Shown piece after piece: positions 1-8,529 of a stretch of 26,047 nt of DNA. The first letter of the stretch is position 1. Each line of letters starts with the position of its first letter. Source of the stretch: CBDUBH01 sp965365345 (GTDB taxonomy: Bacteria; Bacteroidota; Ignavibacteria; Ignavibacteriales; SURF-24). The notes under the pieces were generated by a model. That model saw nothing but the letters and a program-made list of their open reading frames with translations. It did not search any database and had not been told where the DNA came from. The stretch covers positions 1-26,047 of the forward strand of contig CBDUBH010000049.1 of NCBI GenBank assembly GCA_965365345.1, in the 5' to 3' direction. Made by a program: the position numbers and the translations under genes.

Positions 1-48
1 TCAATTTTTTAAAAATAGATCTGATGAAAATATTATTTTCAAATAAAT

Positions 49-591
49 TTACTTTATCTTTGAATCGTAAATTTTTCGCAGCTCAAAAATTGAAATTCCA
101 TAAGCAACCGCAACATTTAAACTTTGCTTAATTCCGTATTGCGGAATTTCAATTGAAAAATCGCAAAGATCAATTAATTCCTGATTAACTCCCGTAATTT
201 CATTGCCTACAATTAAGCACAACGGAAAATTTTGCGGAGTAACATTATAATAAATTTCACTTTTGCTTGTCTGTTCAAGCGCGCAGATTTTTATTCCTTT
301 TGATTTCAATTCTTTTACAATTTCAACCGGATCTTTTGCATATTCCCAAGCAACACTTTCAGTCGAACCAAGCGCGGTTTTAAGAATTTCTTTTTTCGGC
401 GGATGCGGAGTGTAACCCGTTAAATAAAGTTTTTCGATCATAGCGCCATCGGAAGTTCTGAAAATAGAACCCACATTATAATTACTTCTGATATTATCAA
501 GCACCACATAAACAGGAAGTTTATTTACAAGATGCAAATTTTCCAGAGTGCTTCTGTTAATCGAAATTTCATCGTGGGAAAGTTTTTTCAT
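49..591 (-). CDS. TrmH/SpoU-family RNA 2'-O-methyltransferase
   Basis: A 180-residue SPOUT (alpha/beta knot) methyltransferase predicted to move a methyl group from S-adenosylmethionine to a ribose 2'-OH of rRNA or tRNA. The three family motifs are visible: motif 1 NYNVGSIFRTSDG with Asn39 and Arg45, motif 2 IVGNEITGVNQ near residues 127-137, and motif 3 IPQYGIKQSLNVAVAYG, which forms the knot and cofactor pocket. There is no N-terminal substrate-binding domain, so it is a minimal single-domain member, and the exact RNA target cannot be read from the sequence. It lies 15 bp downstream of the SMR exporter gene on the same strand and is probably cotranscribed with it. The family call is secure; the substrate is unknown. 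Confidence 0.93.
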   Translation of the reverse strand: MKKLSHDEISINRSTLENLHLVNKLPVYVVLDNIRSNYNVGSIFRTSDGAMIEKLYLTGYTPHPPKKEILKTALGSTESVAWEYAKDPVEIVKELKSKGIKICALEQTSKSEIYYNVTPQNFPLCLIVGNEITGVNQELIDLCDFSIEIPQYGIKQSLNVAVAYGISIFELRKIYDSKIK

Positions 592-606
592 GATTAATGG
601 TATCTG

Positions 607-930
607 TTAAAGTTTTGGTGAAAGAAATTTTAATCCGATTACTCCGGAAACGATCAGCAAAATACAAACAATTCGTGCAACTTCTTTGGATTCACCGAAA
701 AACATCATTCCGTAAACTGCAGTTCCTACTGCGCCGATTCCGGTCCAAATTGCATAAGCAGTTCCTATCGGTAAATATTTTGTAGCTTGCGCTAAAAATA
801 CAAAACTCAAAAGCATTGCAATTACGGTAAATATTGAAGGATAAAGTTTTGAAAGTCCATCAGAATATTTTAACCCAACAGCCCATGAAATTTCAAAAAC
901 AGCAGCTATAATTAAATAGATCCAAGCCAT
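607..930 (-). CDS. gdx: SMR-family exporter, Gdx/SugE guanidinium type
   Basis: A four-helix small multidrug resistance protein of 107 residues, the usual family length. It works as a dual-topology proton-coupled antiporter in the inner membrane. The essential membrane Glu13 lies in FEISWAVGLK, and the second signature AYAIWTGIGAVGTA is close to E. coli SugE/Gdx, which exports guanidinium. The ATG at 930 is preferred over a TTG two codons earlier because MAWIYLI matches the conserved start of the family. The C-terminal helix ends in GLKFLSPKL. No guanidine riboswitch could be recognised in the 5' region. The gene precedes the TrmH-family gene by 15 bp. Guanidinium specificity, rather than quaternary-ammonium export, is inferred from similarity. 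Confidence 0.9.
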   Translation of the reverse strand: MAWIYLIIAAVFEISWAVGLKYSDGLSKLYPSIFTVIAMLLSFVFLAQATKYLPIGTAYAIWTGIGAVGTAVYGMMFFGESKEVARIVCILLIVSGVIGLKFLSPKL

Positions 931-1226
931 AATCAATTAAAAATTAAAAATGAAAAATTAAAAAGAATTAAAATATGAACATTAAATTTACGATTTATAA
1001 AGATCAATTTACAATGGAAAATTATTAGTTGAAGGTTATTGTTTTTCAAATACATAATAGAAATCTCTTACTTGCTCAAAACTAATTATTTATAATTCGG
1101 GATTATTTTGAAGTTATTGAAAATTTTCTAAAAATATTCAAAAAAGATCATTCAAATCACTTCAAAAAGAAAAGGAATCTCCGATTATTAGAGTAGTTAA
1201 AATAAAAAATATTTCCGGAGAGGATT
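931..1226. other. Divergent intergenic region, AT-rich
   Basis: This separates the minus-strand exporter and the plus-strand secreted protein and must hold promoters for both. The stretch at about 934-972 repeats the words aaaatta and aattaaaaa. No clear promoter consensus, riboswitch or gene was found. A purine-rich ribosome-binding sequence (ggagagg, about 1216-1222) precedes the start at 1227. Confidence 0.5.
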
Positions 1227-3650
1227 ATGAATCAATTTTTTACAAATCACTTTACTCTAAAATTTCAATGTATACTTATCTCTATGCTATTTTTTACAAG
1301 CAATATAGCATTTGCGCAAGCGGGGTTTTTGGATCAAACTTTTAACAATTCAGGATTCAATATTTTTGATAACGGAAACAATGAAGCTGATGCTTTTGAA
1401 GCCGTTGCAATACAACCCGATGGAAAAATAGTATTAGCGGGACATTATATTACTGATGCAAATGTAAACGGAAATTTTGATGTAGCTATTGCAAGATTAA
1501 ACAATGACGGAACTTTGGATAATTCATTTGGCAATAACGGATTGGTTTTTACAAAAGTAGCAGATATAATTCCCAATCAAATTAATAAATACGTATTTGA
1601 TAAAGCATTGGATGTTTTAATTCAGCCTGACGGAAAAATATTGATTTGCGGATTTTCTATTGTGAATGTTCCAGGTGGGAAAAATGATGAAGATTTTATC
1701 GCAGTAAGATATAGTCAGGATGGGAGTTTGGATTCATTTTTTGGATACGGCGGAGTTGCAGCAATTAATCTGGCTTGGCAGGATATCGCCACAGGAATCG
1801 CGTTGCAATCAGATGGAAGAATTATTTTAGTTGGTGAATCGACAAGCACGGAACAAAATGTACCGAAAAGAATTTCTGTGGTAAGATTAAATCAAAATGG
1901 GACTTTGGACTTAACTTTTGGAGATAATGGAAAATATTTTGTAGAAGAATTAAATGGAACCATTCCTGCAGATGTTAAAATTCAGCCGGATGATAAAATC
2001 GTAATTGGAGGATATACAGAAGTTGCAACTTCACCTGCAAGTGATCTTGATTTTATAGTGGTAAGATTGGATGTTGATGGATCACTTGATCAAACATTTA
2101 ATCATCAAGGATTTGAAATCAAATCTATAAAAAGCGGTGATGGGCTAAATGATTTTCTAAATGCAATTGCAATTCAACCAGACGGAAAGATAATTGCAGC
2201 AGGCCAATATTATAAGCAAGGGGTTACAACAGATGTAGTTTTGTTAAGATTTAACGAAGATGGATCAATGGATAATAACTTTGGAACTGATGGAAAGGCA
2301 ATGGGATTAATTCCGGATTCATTAAGTTCTCCCGGAGCAGAAGAAGTTTTAATTCAACCTGATGGAAAAATTGTTGTTGCCGGTGGATTAGGTTATCCTT
2401 CCTTTATGATTGCAAGATACAATTCAGATGGAAGTTTGGATAATTCATTTGGATTTGGCGGCGTGAATTATACAAAATTTAGCGTAAATAACTATTCGAA
2501 AGCTTATGGTTTAGCAATACAGAAAGATGGGAAACTTATATTGTCGGGCTATTCAATGCTCTCTGGAGAAAACTCAAACTTTGCTGTAGCAAGATATAAT
2601 TCAGGATTAAATTTTGAAGAAGTAACTTTTACAAATGGAGGAAGTTTTCCGTTAAGTTATAATCAAACTCACTATGGTTCAATTCCTGCAATCAATTGGG
2701 TGATAGGACAATTTTCAATTTCATCAAATTCAGGTAATGAAATTTTAAATGAAATTACCGTAAAGCTTACAGGCGATTTTTCAGGTTTGGAAGGAAAACC
2801 TTTCAGACTTTATTCAGCGAATGAAAATAGTTATATGTGGGCAGATTCAATTGGCACAAATTTGTATGCCGTAACTCCAAATCAAGAAATAACTTTTACA
2901 AATTTGAATGAACAATTAATTGCAGGAACAAAATATTTTTATGTAACAGTTGATTTAACTGATAATTATTGGGTGAATGGAAATATCCACGCGGTTGTTG
3001 AAAATGAAAATAAAATTAATTTAACAGGCGGAAATTTATCTGCGCAATCTCAATACGGAATTCTCGATGCATTAATTCAATTATTTGATCCAAGTGAAAG
3101 TGTAACTTTAACTCCGGGAGAAACATATTTTATTACATGGGATAAAAAATCTGAAGTTGCAGAAGTAAATTTAGATTATTCAATTAATGCCGGTAAATCC
3201 TGGAATTCAATTGCTAAACAATTACATTCTGCATTTACAAATTACGGCTGGCAAGTTCCCGAAGTAAATTCTGATAGTTGCTTAATTAAAATTTCCAGTT
3301 CTGCTGATTCAACAATTTATGACATAAATGATTCTTTATTTTCAATTCAAACAACAACCGGTTTAACTGAAAATTCAAGTCTTCCCAAACAATTTTCATT
3401 AGAACAAAATTATCCTAATCCTTTTAATCCAAGTACAGTAATCAGCTATCAGCTTTCAGCGGTCAGCCAAGTTGAGTTAAAGGTCTTTGATATTTTAGGA
3501 AGAGAAGTTAAAACTTTAGTTAATGAAATTCAATCTGCGGGAAATTATAAAATAAATTTTAATGCATCAAATCTTTCATCAGGAATTTACCTGTACAAAA
3601 TTAAAACGGAAAAATTTATTCAAACTAAAAAAATGATTTTGGTAAAATAG
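1227..3650 (+). CDS. Secreted delta-60 repeat protein with T9SS sorting domain
   Basis: An 807-residue exported protein. An N-terminal Sec signal peptide ends near NIAFAQ (about residue 31). Seven delta-60 repeats follow, each recognisable by (A/L)IQPDGKI(V/L)xxG and usually a later RxNxDGSLDxxFG segment; the last is the degenerate AIQKDGKLILSG near residue 430. These likely build a beta-propeller-like surface domain. A beta-rich region follows, then a segment around residues 622-705 (ETYFITWDKKSEVAEVNLDY, SINAGKSW) resembling Kre9/Knh1-like domains. A T9SS type A sorting domain (QNYPNPFNPST to TKKMILVK) occupies the last ~85 residues. The role is probably cell-surface or extracellular, and the ligand is unknown. 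The start has a good ribosome-binding site. The next gene also encodes T9SS cargo. Confidence 0.88.
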   Translation: MNQFFTNHFTLKFQCILISMLFFTSNIAFAQAGFLDQTFNNSGFNIFDNGNNEADAFEAVAIQPDGKIVLAGHYITDANVNGNFDVAIARLNNDGTLDNSFGNNGLVFTKVADIIPNQINKYVFDKALDVLIQPDGKILICGFSIVNVPGGKNDEDFIAVRYSQDGSLDSFFGYGGVAAINLAWQDIATGIALQSDGRIILVGESTSTEQNVPKRISVVRLNQNGTLDLTFGDNGKYFVEELNGTIPADVKIQPDDKIVIGGYTEVATSPASDLDFIVVRLDVDGSLDQTFNHQGFEIKSIKSGDGLNDFLNAIAIQPDGKIIAAGQYYKQGVTTDVVLLRFNEDGSMDNNFGTDGKAMGLIPDSLSSPGAEEVLIQPDGKIVVAGGLGYPSFMIARYNSDGSLDNSFGFGGVNYTKFSVNNYSKAYGLAIQKDGKLILSGYSMLSGENSNFAVARYNSGLNFEEVTFTNGGSFPLSYNQTHYGSIPAINWVIGQFSISSNSGNEILNEITVKLTGDFSGLEGKPFRLYSANENSYMWADSIGTNLYAVTPNQEITFTNLNEQLIAGTKYFYVTVDLTDNYWVNGNIHAVVENENKINLTGGNLSAQSQYGILDALIQLFDPSESVTLTPGETYFITWDKKSEVAEVNLDYSINAGKSWNSIAKQLHSAFTNYGWQVPEVNSDSCLIKISSSADSTIYDINDSLFSIQTTTGLTENSSLPKQFSLEQNYPNPFNPSTVISYQLSAVSQVELKVFDILGREVKTLVNEIQSAGNYKINFNASNLSSGIYLYKIKTEKFIQTKKMILVK
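3441..3468. repeat. Four heptamer units inside sorting-domain coding DNA
   Basis: Four consecutive 7-bp units read atcagct, atcagct, ttcagcg and gtcagcc, within codons for SYQLSAVSQ. The reverse complement gives GCTGACC, GCTGAAA and GCTGATA words, matching the intergenic CTGA-type heptamer array at 13316-13364. Confidence 0.7.
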
Positions 3651-3731
3651 CAAATGGAGCATTCATTCAGTCCTGAAAAAAAAAGAATATTTTAATTAAA
3701 ATTTTATTTAACAAAGAAATAAAGGAAACAT

Positions 3732-4709
3732 ATGAGAACAAAATTTACATACATAAAAATAATGGCAATTTTAATTTTGTCATTATTCATTCAAAATAAA
3801 TTAAATGCGCAGGATATTGCTTTTGTCCATGCAAGTTGGAGCAATACTACAAATGGTTTAGTATTTGATTCTTTAATGACAAAATTTAGTTACAAAACAC
3901 AATTGATTCCTAATGACAGTATTGGAGTAACGGATTTTTCAAAATATAAATTAATAATAATTGATTATAATAATTCGTTGGATTCTACTTTTGCAATGAA
4001 AATTAACTCGGCGAATATTCCGATTTTAGGAATGGGCTATGGAGGTGCAAATACTTATAATTATTATAACATTTCATTAAAAGATTCAAATGCAATGACA
4101 GGAATTGATTCGTTAATTTACATTTCAAATTTTGATCAGAAATTCTTAAATCAGCCGAATGCAATTCAAATCGGTTTAGATTCAACAATTCAAATTTTAG
4201 AGTTTTCGTACTATCACAAAGTTATTTATAAAGATTTCATTGCTGATACGGCTCAGATTTATGCATATATGAATAACAGCTTTAGGGATTTTGCAATCGT
4301 TGCCCGTGAAGGGAAATATTATATGTGGGGAATTGGCGGAGGAGTTTCAAGCTATTTACAAGCTGGTAAAGATCTGCTTGTTAACTTAATTTCTGAAATT
4401 ATCGGTGAACCTACAACATCAGTAGATCAAAACAATATTAGCGTAAAACAATTTTCATTAAATCAAAATTATCCTAATCCGTTTAATCCAACTACTTCTA
4501 TTAGTTATCAACTTTCGGAATCCGGCAAAGTAAATATGAAAGTTTATGATATGTTAGGTAAAGAAGTTTCCACTTTGGTAGATGAAAATCAAATAGAAGG
4601 TTTTTACAAAGTTAATTTTGACGCATCAAGTTTAAGCAGCGGAATTTATTTCTATAAAATACAAACTGAAAATTTTATTGAAACTAAGAAAATGATATTA
4701 GTGAAATAA
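3732..4709 (+). CDS. Secreted protein of unknown function with T9SS sorting domain
   Basis: A 325-residue exported protein. A signal peptide covers roughly residues 1-26 (hydrophobic IMAILILSLFIQ, then NKLNAQ). The mature region of about 200 residues begins DIAFVHASW and contains KYKLIIIDYNN and IPILGMGYGG, with alternating strands and helices that recall a ThuA- or glutamine-amidotransferase-like alpha/beta fold. No catalytic triad can be assigned, so no enzyme activity is claimed. The C-terminal ~80 residues (NQNYPNPFNPTTSISYQL to TKKMILVK) form a T9SS type A sorting domain. A ribosome-binding site aaagga lies just upstream of the ATG. It follows another T9SS cargo gene by 81 bp and ends before a strong terminator. 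Confidence 0.8.
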   Translation: MRTKFTYIKIMAILILSLFIQNKLNAQDIAFVHASWSNTTNGLVFDSLMTKFSYKTQLIPNDSIGVTDFSKYKLIIIDYNNSLDSTFAMKINSANIPILGMGYGGANTYNYYNISLKDSNAMTGIDSLIYISNFDQKFLNQPNAIQIGLDSTIQILEFSYYHKVIYKDFIADTAQIYAYMNNSFRDFAIVAREGKYYMWGIGGGVSSYLQAGKDLLVNLISEIIGEPTTSVDQNNISVKQFSLNQNYPNPFNPTTSISYQLSESGKVNMKVYDMLGKEVSTLVDENQIEGFYKVNFDASSLSSGIYFYKIQTENFIETKKMILVK

Positions 4710-4730
4710 CCCGGATAATCTTAAAATAAA

Positions 4731-4768
4731 AATCCCTCAACTGAATTTAGTCTGAGGGATTTTTTATT
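4731..4768. terminator. Bidirectional intrinsic terminator
   Basis: Nine-base-pair stem aatccctca / tgagggatt (4731-4739 with 4753-4761) with a T-rich tract on the plus strand and a run of A on the left side that acts as a T tract for the minus strand. It sits between convergent genes, the T9SS protein (+) and rlmN (-). Confidence 0.85.
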
Positions 4769-4818
4769 TATTTTAATTTTCTAACCTTCTCAATTCTTAC
4801 ATCCTAAAATTCTAAAAT

Positions 4819-5889
4819 TTAACCTGCTTTTACCGCAAGCTGTCCGCATGCGGCTGCAATATCATCACCTTGAGTTTCGCGGATCATAACTGTTATTTCT
4901 CTATCTCGCAATTTTTGCGCAAACTCATGAATTTCATTTAGCGGAGTTGGAATTAACGATGCTGAAATTTCGTCATCGGGATTCATGTGTGCAATGCTGT
5001 TAAAAGGAATTATATTAATTTTTGAAGGAATTTGCTTACACAATTTTGTCAATGCTTTTATATCTTCTTCGCGGTCATTAATTCCTTTGAGCATTGTATA
5101 TTCAAATGTGATTCGCGTTTTGGTTTTTTGCGCGTAATATTTTAATGCGGAAATTGTTTCAGCTAGAGAATATTTATTATTGATCGGCATAATTTTGCTG
5201 CGAATGTCTTCAAAACAGGAGTGAAGCGAAAGCGCAAGCTTTACGCGAATTCCGGAATCAGCAAGCTCGATTATTTTCGGTGCAATTCCCGCAGTTGAAA
5301 TTGTAATTCTGTTCCGGCTAACACCTTTTGTAAGTTCATCGGTAAATATCGCAAGCGATTTCAAAGTTGTTTTGAAATTTAGAAGCGGCTCGCCCATTCC
5401 CATATAAACAATATTTGTAATATTTTCTTTCCCGAAATCCTTTGCCGCAAGCAAATATTGATCAACAACTTCGCCCGTGGTTAAATTTCTTTTGTACCCC
5501 ATAACTCCCGTTGCGCAAAATTTGCAGTCAAGCGGACACCCGACTTGCGTAGATATACAAAGCGTTGCGCGCTCTTTATCGGGAATTACAACCGATTCAA
5601 TTTTTTTATTATCGTGAGTTTTAAATAGATATTTTTTAGTTCCGGTTGAAGGAGAATCTTCCGAAGTTACAAATTCCAAAGATTTTATTGAACTTCTTTC
5701 CGATAATTTTTGACGCAAGTCTTTAGAGAAATTTTTCACTTCGTTAAAATCAAATGATAGATGATTATACATCCAGTTGAATAATTGCTCACCGCGGAAT
5801 TTCGGCTCGCCAATTTCAACGAAATAATTTTTCAATTCCTCTAAATCCAATCCTTTTAAATCTGTTTTCTTATCTTTTATTTCAGTCAT
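4819..5889 (-). CDS. rlmN: Dual-specificity 23S rRNA/tRNA adenine C2-methyltransferase RlmN
   Basis: A radical SAM methyltransferase that makes 2-methyladenosine at A2503 of 23S rRNA and in some tRNAs. The 356-residue length is typical. The [4Fe-4S]-binding motif CxxxCxxC is Cys118, Cys122, Cys125 in GCPLDCKFCATG. The resolving cysteine near the C-terminus is Cys348 in AAACGQLAVKAG. Other hallmarks are KFRGEQLFNWMY near residues 30-41, NIVYMGMGEPLLN, and RITISTAGIAPKI. The N-terminal region carries the usual RNA-binding helices. Its closest alternative, Cfr, is less likely because the surrounding motifs match housekeeping RlmN. It faces the upstream T9SS genes and shares their terminator; upstream lies a 350-bp region divergent from the acyl-CoA dehydrogenase gene. 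Confidence 0.96.
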   Translation of the reverse strand: MTEIKDKKTDLKGLDLEELKNYFVEIGEPKFRGEQLFNWMYNHLSFDFNEVKNFSKDLRQKLSERSSIKSLEFVTSEDSPSTGTKKYLFKTHDNKKIESVVIPDKERATLCISTQVGCPLDCKFCATGVMGYKRNLTTGEVVDQYLLAAKDFGKENITNIVYMGMGEPLLNFKTTLKSLAIFTDELTKGVSRNRITISTAGIAPKIIELADSGIRVKLALSLHSCFEDIRSKIMPINNKYSLAETISALKYYAQKTKTRITFEYTMLKGINDREEDIKALTKLCKQIPSKINIIPFNSIAHMNPDDEISASLIPTPLNEIHEFAQKLRDREITVMIRETQGDDIAAACGQLAVKAG

Positions 5890-6240
5890 ATAAATTCAGT
5901 TAGCAAAAATAAATTATCATAAAATGCAATTTCAAAAATATGAATAAATATCTTATTAAAAAATGGAATTAACTTTTCCGGTTTTAATTTCTAACAAAAA
6001 TGAATTTGATTAGGTTTCAAAAGAAAATGTAAAGTAATTAGGAAATATCTAATTTCGAATTATAATTAAAAATATCTCGAAAAATCTAAATAATTTAATA
6101 TCCTTTTTTTTATTTAACTCTGCTTTGCATCTTTGCGGTAAACTTCTTTATTCTTCAAATCTTTTCAACTTTTAATTTTACATTCAACTTGATATAAAAC
6201 TTTCTAAAAGTTATATTATTAAAAAACGAGGGAGCGCTTA
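5890..6240. other. Divergent intergenic region between rlmN and acyl-CoA dehydrogenase
   Basis: AT-rich DNA that must carry promoters in both directions. A strong ribosome-binding site gagggag (6228-6234) precedes the start at 6241. A short word repeat occurs at about 6123-6138, gcaaagat followed by gcaaag on the reverse strand, a style also seen in other gaps of this window. No gene or structured RNA was recognised. Confidence 0.5.
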
Positions 6241-7380
6241 ATGAATTTTGATTTTACTGAAGATCAATTAATGATCCAACAAACCGCACGTGAATTTGCC
6301 GAAACTGAAATTGCACCAACCGCAATCGAACGCGACAAAAACGGAATTTTCCCAGGCGAAATTGTAAAAAAACTCGGCGAGCTTGGATTTATGGGAATTA
6401 TGATCTCGCCGGAATACGGCGGCGCAGGAATGGACGCGGTAAGCTATGTTTTGGCGATGATCGAAATTTCCAAAGTTGATGCAAGTGTCGGCGTAATTAT
6501 GTCTGTCAACAATTCGCTTGTAACTTACGGATTGGAAAAATATGCATCGGAACATATCAAACAAAAATATTTGATTCCGCTTGCATCCGGAGAAAAGCTT
6601 GGCGCGTTTGCACTTTCAGAGCCTGAAGCCGGAAGCGATGCAACAAAACAGCACACAACCGCTGATAAAGACGGCGATTATTATGTTCTTAACGGAATGA
6701 AAAACTGGATCACAAACGGAACCACCGCAGATTATTTTATTGTGATGGCAACAACCGACAAATCAAAAGGTCATAAAGGAATTTCAACTTTTCTTGTTGA
6801 AAAAGGAACTCCGGGATTTGGTCATGGCGTAAAAGAAGATAAACTCGGAATTAGAAGTTCAGATACTTGTTCGCTCACTTTTGAAAATTGCAGAATACCG
6901 AAAGAAAATTTAGTTGGCGAAGAAGGAAAAGGATTTAATTTTGCGATGGATACTTTGAACGGCGGAAGGATCGGAATTGCGTCTCAAGCGATTGGAATTG
7001 CCGAAGCCTCGTTGGAAGCTTCAATAAAATATTCGAAAGAAAGAAAAGCATTCGGCAGCGTGATCGCCGATTTACAGGCAATTCAATTTAAACTTGCAGA
7101 TATGGCTGTAAAAGTTGAAGCTGCAAAACTTTTGACTTTGCAAGCCGCAGCTTTAAAAGATGCGCACAAAAATTATGTTAAAGAAGCAGCGATGGCAAAA
7201 TTGTATTCATCAAAAATTGCCGTTGAGTGCGCACTTGAAGCAATTCAGGTTCACGGCGGTTACGGTTACGTTCGCGAATACAAAGTTGAAAGATATTTAC
7301 GCGATGCAAAAATTACCGAAATTTACGAGGGCACAAGCGAAATTCAGAAGATCGTAATTTCGAGAATGTTGTTAAAATAA
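6241..7380 (+). CDS. Acyl-CoA dehydrogenase, short-chain (butyryl-CoA) type
   Basis: A 379-residue FAD-dependent acyl-CoA dehydrogenase, full length for the soluble short- and medium-chain family. It oxidises an acyl-CoA to the trans-2-enoyl-CoA and passes electrons to an electron-transfer flavoprotein. The N-terminal helical domain starts FDFTEDQLMIQQTAREFAE. Signature 1 is FALSEPEAGSDA, followed by the middle beta domain (MKNWITNGTTADYFIVMATT). Signature 2 lies in VHGGYGYVREYKVERYLRDA. The catalytic base is Glu363 in IYEGTSEIQ, the position used by short-chain and medium-chain enzymes. Codons are somewhat richer in G and C than in neighbours and the ribosome-binding site is strong, which suggests high expression. 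Chain-length preference is inferred, not proven. Confidence 0.95.
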   Translation: MNFDFTEDQLMIQQTAREFAETEIAPTAIERDKNGIFPGEIVKKLGELGFMGIMISPEYGGAGMDAVSYVLAMIEISKVDASVGVIMSVNNSLVTYGLEKYASEHIKQKYLIPLASGEKLGAFALSEPEAGSDATKQHTTADKDGDYYVLNGMKNWITNGTTADYFIVMATTDKSKGHKGISTFLVEKGTPGFGHGVKEDKLGIRSSDTCSLTFENCRIPKENLVGEEGKGFNFAMDTLNGGRIGIASQAIGIAEASLEASIKYSKERKAFGSVIADLQAIQFKLADMAVKVEAAKLLTLQAAALKDAHKNYVKEAAMAKLYSSKIAVECALEAIQVHGGYGYVREYKVERYLRDAKITEIYEGTSEIQKIVISRMLLK

Positions 7381-7381
7381 A

Positions 7382-7445
7382 AAGATTCAAAGATATAAAG
7401 ATGAAAAGATATAATGATTCAAAGATGAAAAGATTTAATAATTGA
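7382..7445. repeat. 16-bp-period degenerate tandem repeat
   Basis: Four units of about 16 bp begin two bases after the stop codon of the acyl-CoA dehydrogenase gene. The first is aagattcaaagatata and the next aagatgaaaagatata. The consensus aagattcaaagatnna also appears at 13221-13267 and 17796-17825. Confidence 0.75.
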
Positions 7446-7457
7446 ATGAACAAAAAA

Positions 7458-7507
7458 TGTCATTGCGAGCACGCCTGCCGAAGGCATGGCGAAGCGCGGC
7501 GATCTCA
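7458..7507. repeat. REP-like GC-rich repeat
   Basis: A GC-rich island in AT-rich DNA that begins tgtcattgcgagc and ends gcgatctca, with an imperfect hairpin core tgcc-gaa-ggca. The tgtcatt...gcgatctc layout is like dispersed REP-type repeats common in Bacteroidota and neighbours. Related tgtcatt elements lie at 17954, 20114 and 22210. Confidence 0.6.
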
Positions 7508-7518
7508 GTGTTCAATTT

Positions 7519-7590
7519 TTCTTACTCATAATCTTACTCTTAATCTTAATTATTATCTAGTTCTTACTTATAATCTTGATCTTACTCTTA
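7519..7590 (-). repeat. 12-bp-period tandem repeat, six units
   Basis: Read on the minus strand, six 12-bp units follow one another: taagagtaagat, caagattataag, taagaactagat, aataattaagat, taagagtaagat, tatgagtaagaa. Units 1 and 5 are identical. No coding sense is apparent. Confidence 0.65.
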
Positions 7591-7645
7591 AAAGCCGTCA
7601 TTCTTGTCCCGATTGAATGGGGAAATCAGACGGCTTTAGTTTTAT
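7591..7645 (+). terminator. Hairpin with short T-rich tail
   Basis: A perfect 9-bp stem aaagccgtc / gacggcttt (7591-7599 with 7629-7637) encloses a second short ccc...ggg pairing and is followed by agttttatat. It is a plausible terminator for transcription from the acyl-CoA dehydrogenase gene, although it lies about 210 bp past the stop. Confidence 0.55.
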
Positions 7646-7901
7646 ATAGAATTAGAACTTAGTTTTAACATGTTGTTTTTATATAATCAATTTTAATTGA
7701 TTTAAGATAATTTCCGTAAAAGCTCCGATATCTATCTTACATTCAATTATCAAAAATATTCCAACCGAAGTTTTTTCTGAAATCCTTGAACATCCTTAAT
7801 AATCAAATGTTATAATTAATTATCGCTTTCATCTAACTAAAAAATTTTTAATTTAAATTTTATGAATGTTTATTATTCCAAATAAAAAAGGAAGGGTCGA
7901 A

Positions 7902-8510
7902 ATGGCTGCAGTAAAAAAAGCTCCGGCAAAAAAAACAGTTTCAAAATCAACTTCTAAAAAATCTCCCGTAAGCAAACCGGCTGCAAAAAATATGGCAACA
8001 AAAAAAACTCCTGCTAAAAAAGGAGCAGCAAAAGAACTAAAAGATCTTTTTGAAGATGGTTTAAAGGATATTTATTGGGCAGAAAAAGCGCTGACCAAAG
8101 CATTGCCTAAAATGCAAAAAAATGCTACATCAGAAAAATTGAAAAATGCGATTGCAACTCACATTTCACAAACAGAAGATCAAATTAAAAAAATTGAGGC
8201 TTGCTTTAAAGCGCTTGGTAAAAAACCTCAAGCAAAAAAATGTGAAGCAATGCAAGGTTTGATAGATGAAGGCAACAGTATATTACAAGAAACAAAACCC
8301 GGCGCCGTTCGTGATGCGGGAATTATTGCTTCATCACAAAAAGTTGAGCACTATGAAATAGCTTCATACGGAACTTTGGCTGCTTTCGCAAAAGTATTGG
8401 GAGAAGAGGAATGCTTGAAACATCTACTTGAAATTAAAAAACAGGAAAAACAAACAGATCAATTATTGACTGATATTGCCGATACACAATTAAATACTCA
8501 AGCAATGTAA
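7902..8510 (+). CDS. DUF892/YciE-type ferritin-like protein with histone-H1-like tail
   Basis: A 202-residue protein of two parts. Residues 1-45 are a low-complexity Lys/Ala/Pro/Ser tail with PAKK and KKTPAKK words, like bacterial histone-H1-like proteins. Residues 45-198 form a DUF892 (YciE/YciF) ferritin-like four-helix bundle beginning ELKDLFEDGLKDIYWAEKAL; probable di-metal ligands are Glu61, Glu149 and Glu152 and nearby His residues (VEHYE). DUF892 proteins are stress-associated. The ATG at 7902 is preferred over one 12 codons earlier because ggaagg lies seven bases upstream and the sequence from there begins the basic tail. The tail could tether the bundle to DNA, much as Dps does; that is inference. 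Confidence 0.85.
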   Translation: MAAVKKAPAKKTVSKSTSKKSPVSKPAAKNMATKKTPAKKGAAKELKDLFEDGLKDIYWAEKALTKALPKMQKNATSEKLKNAIATHISQTEDQIKKIEACFKALGKKPQAKKCEAMQGLIDEGNSILQETKPGAVRDAGIIASSQKVEHYEIASYGTLAAFAKVLGEEECLKHLLEIKKQEKQTDQLLTDIADTQLNTQAM

Positions 8511-8529
8511 TTGTTAATAATATTATGAT

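Noticed and set aside
597..785. Basic 62-residue reading frame on the plus strand
   Set aside because: It lies antisense within the SMR exporter gene and shows only arginine/lysine-rich shadow composition.
931..1226. Guanidine riboswitch for the SMR exporter
   Set aside because: No pair of ACGR-loop hairpins or other recognisable guanidine aptamer was seen; the region is low-complexity A/T.
7382..7445. CRISPR-like array
   Set aside because: Units are contiguous 16-bp repeats without spacers; no cas genes in the window.
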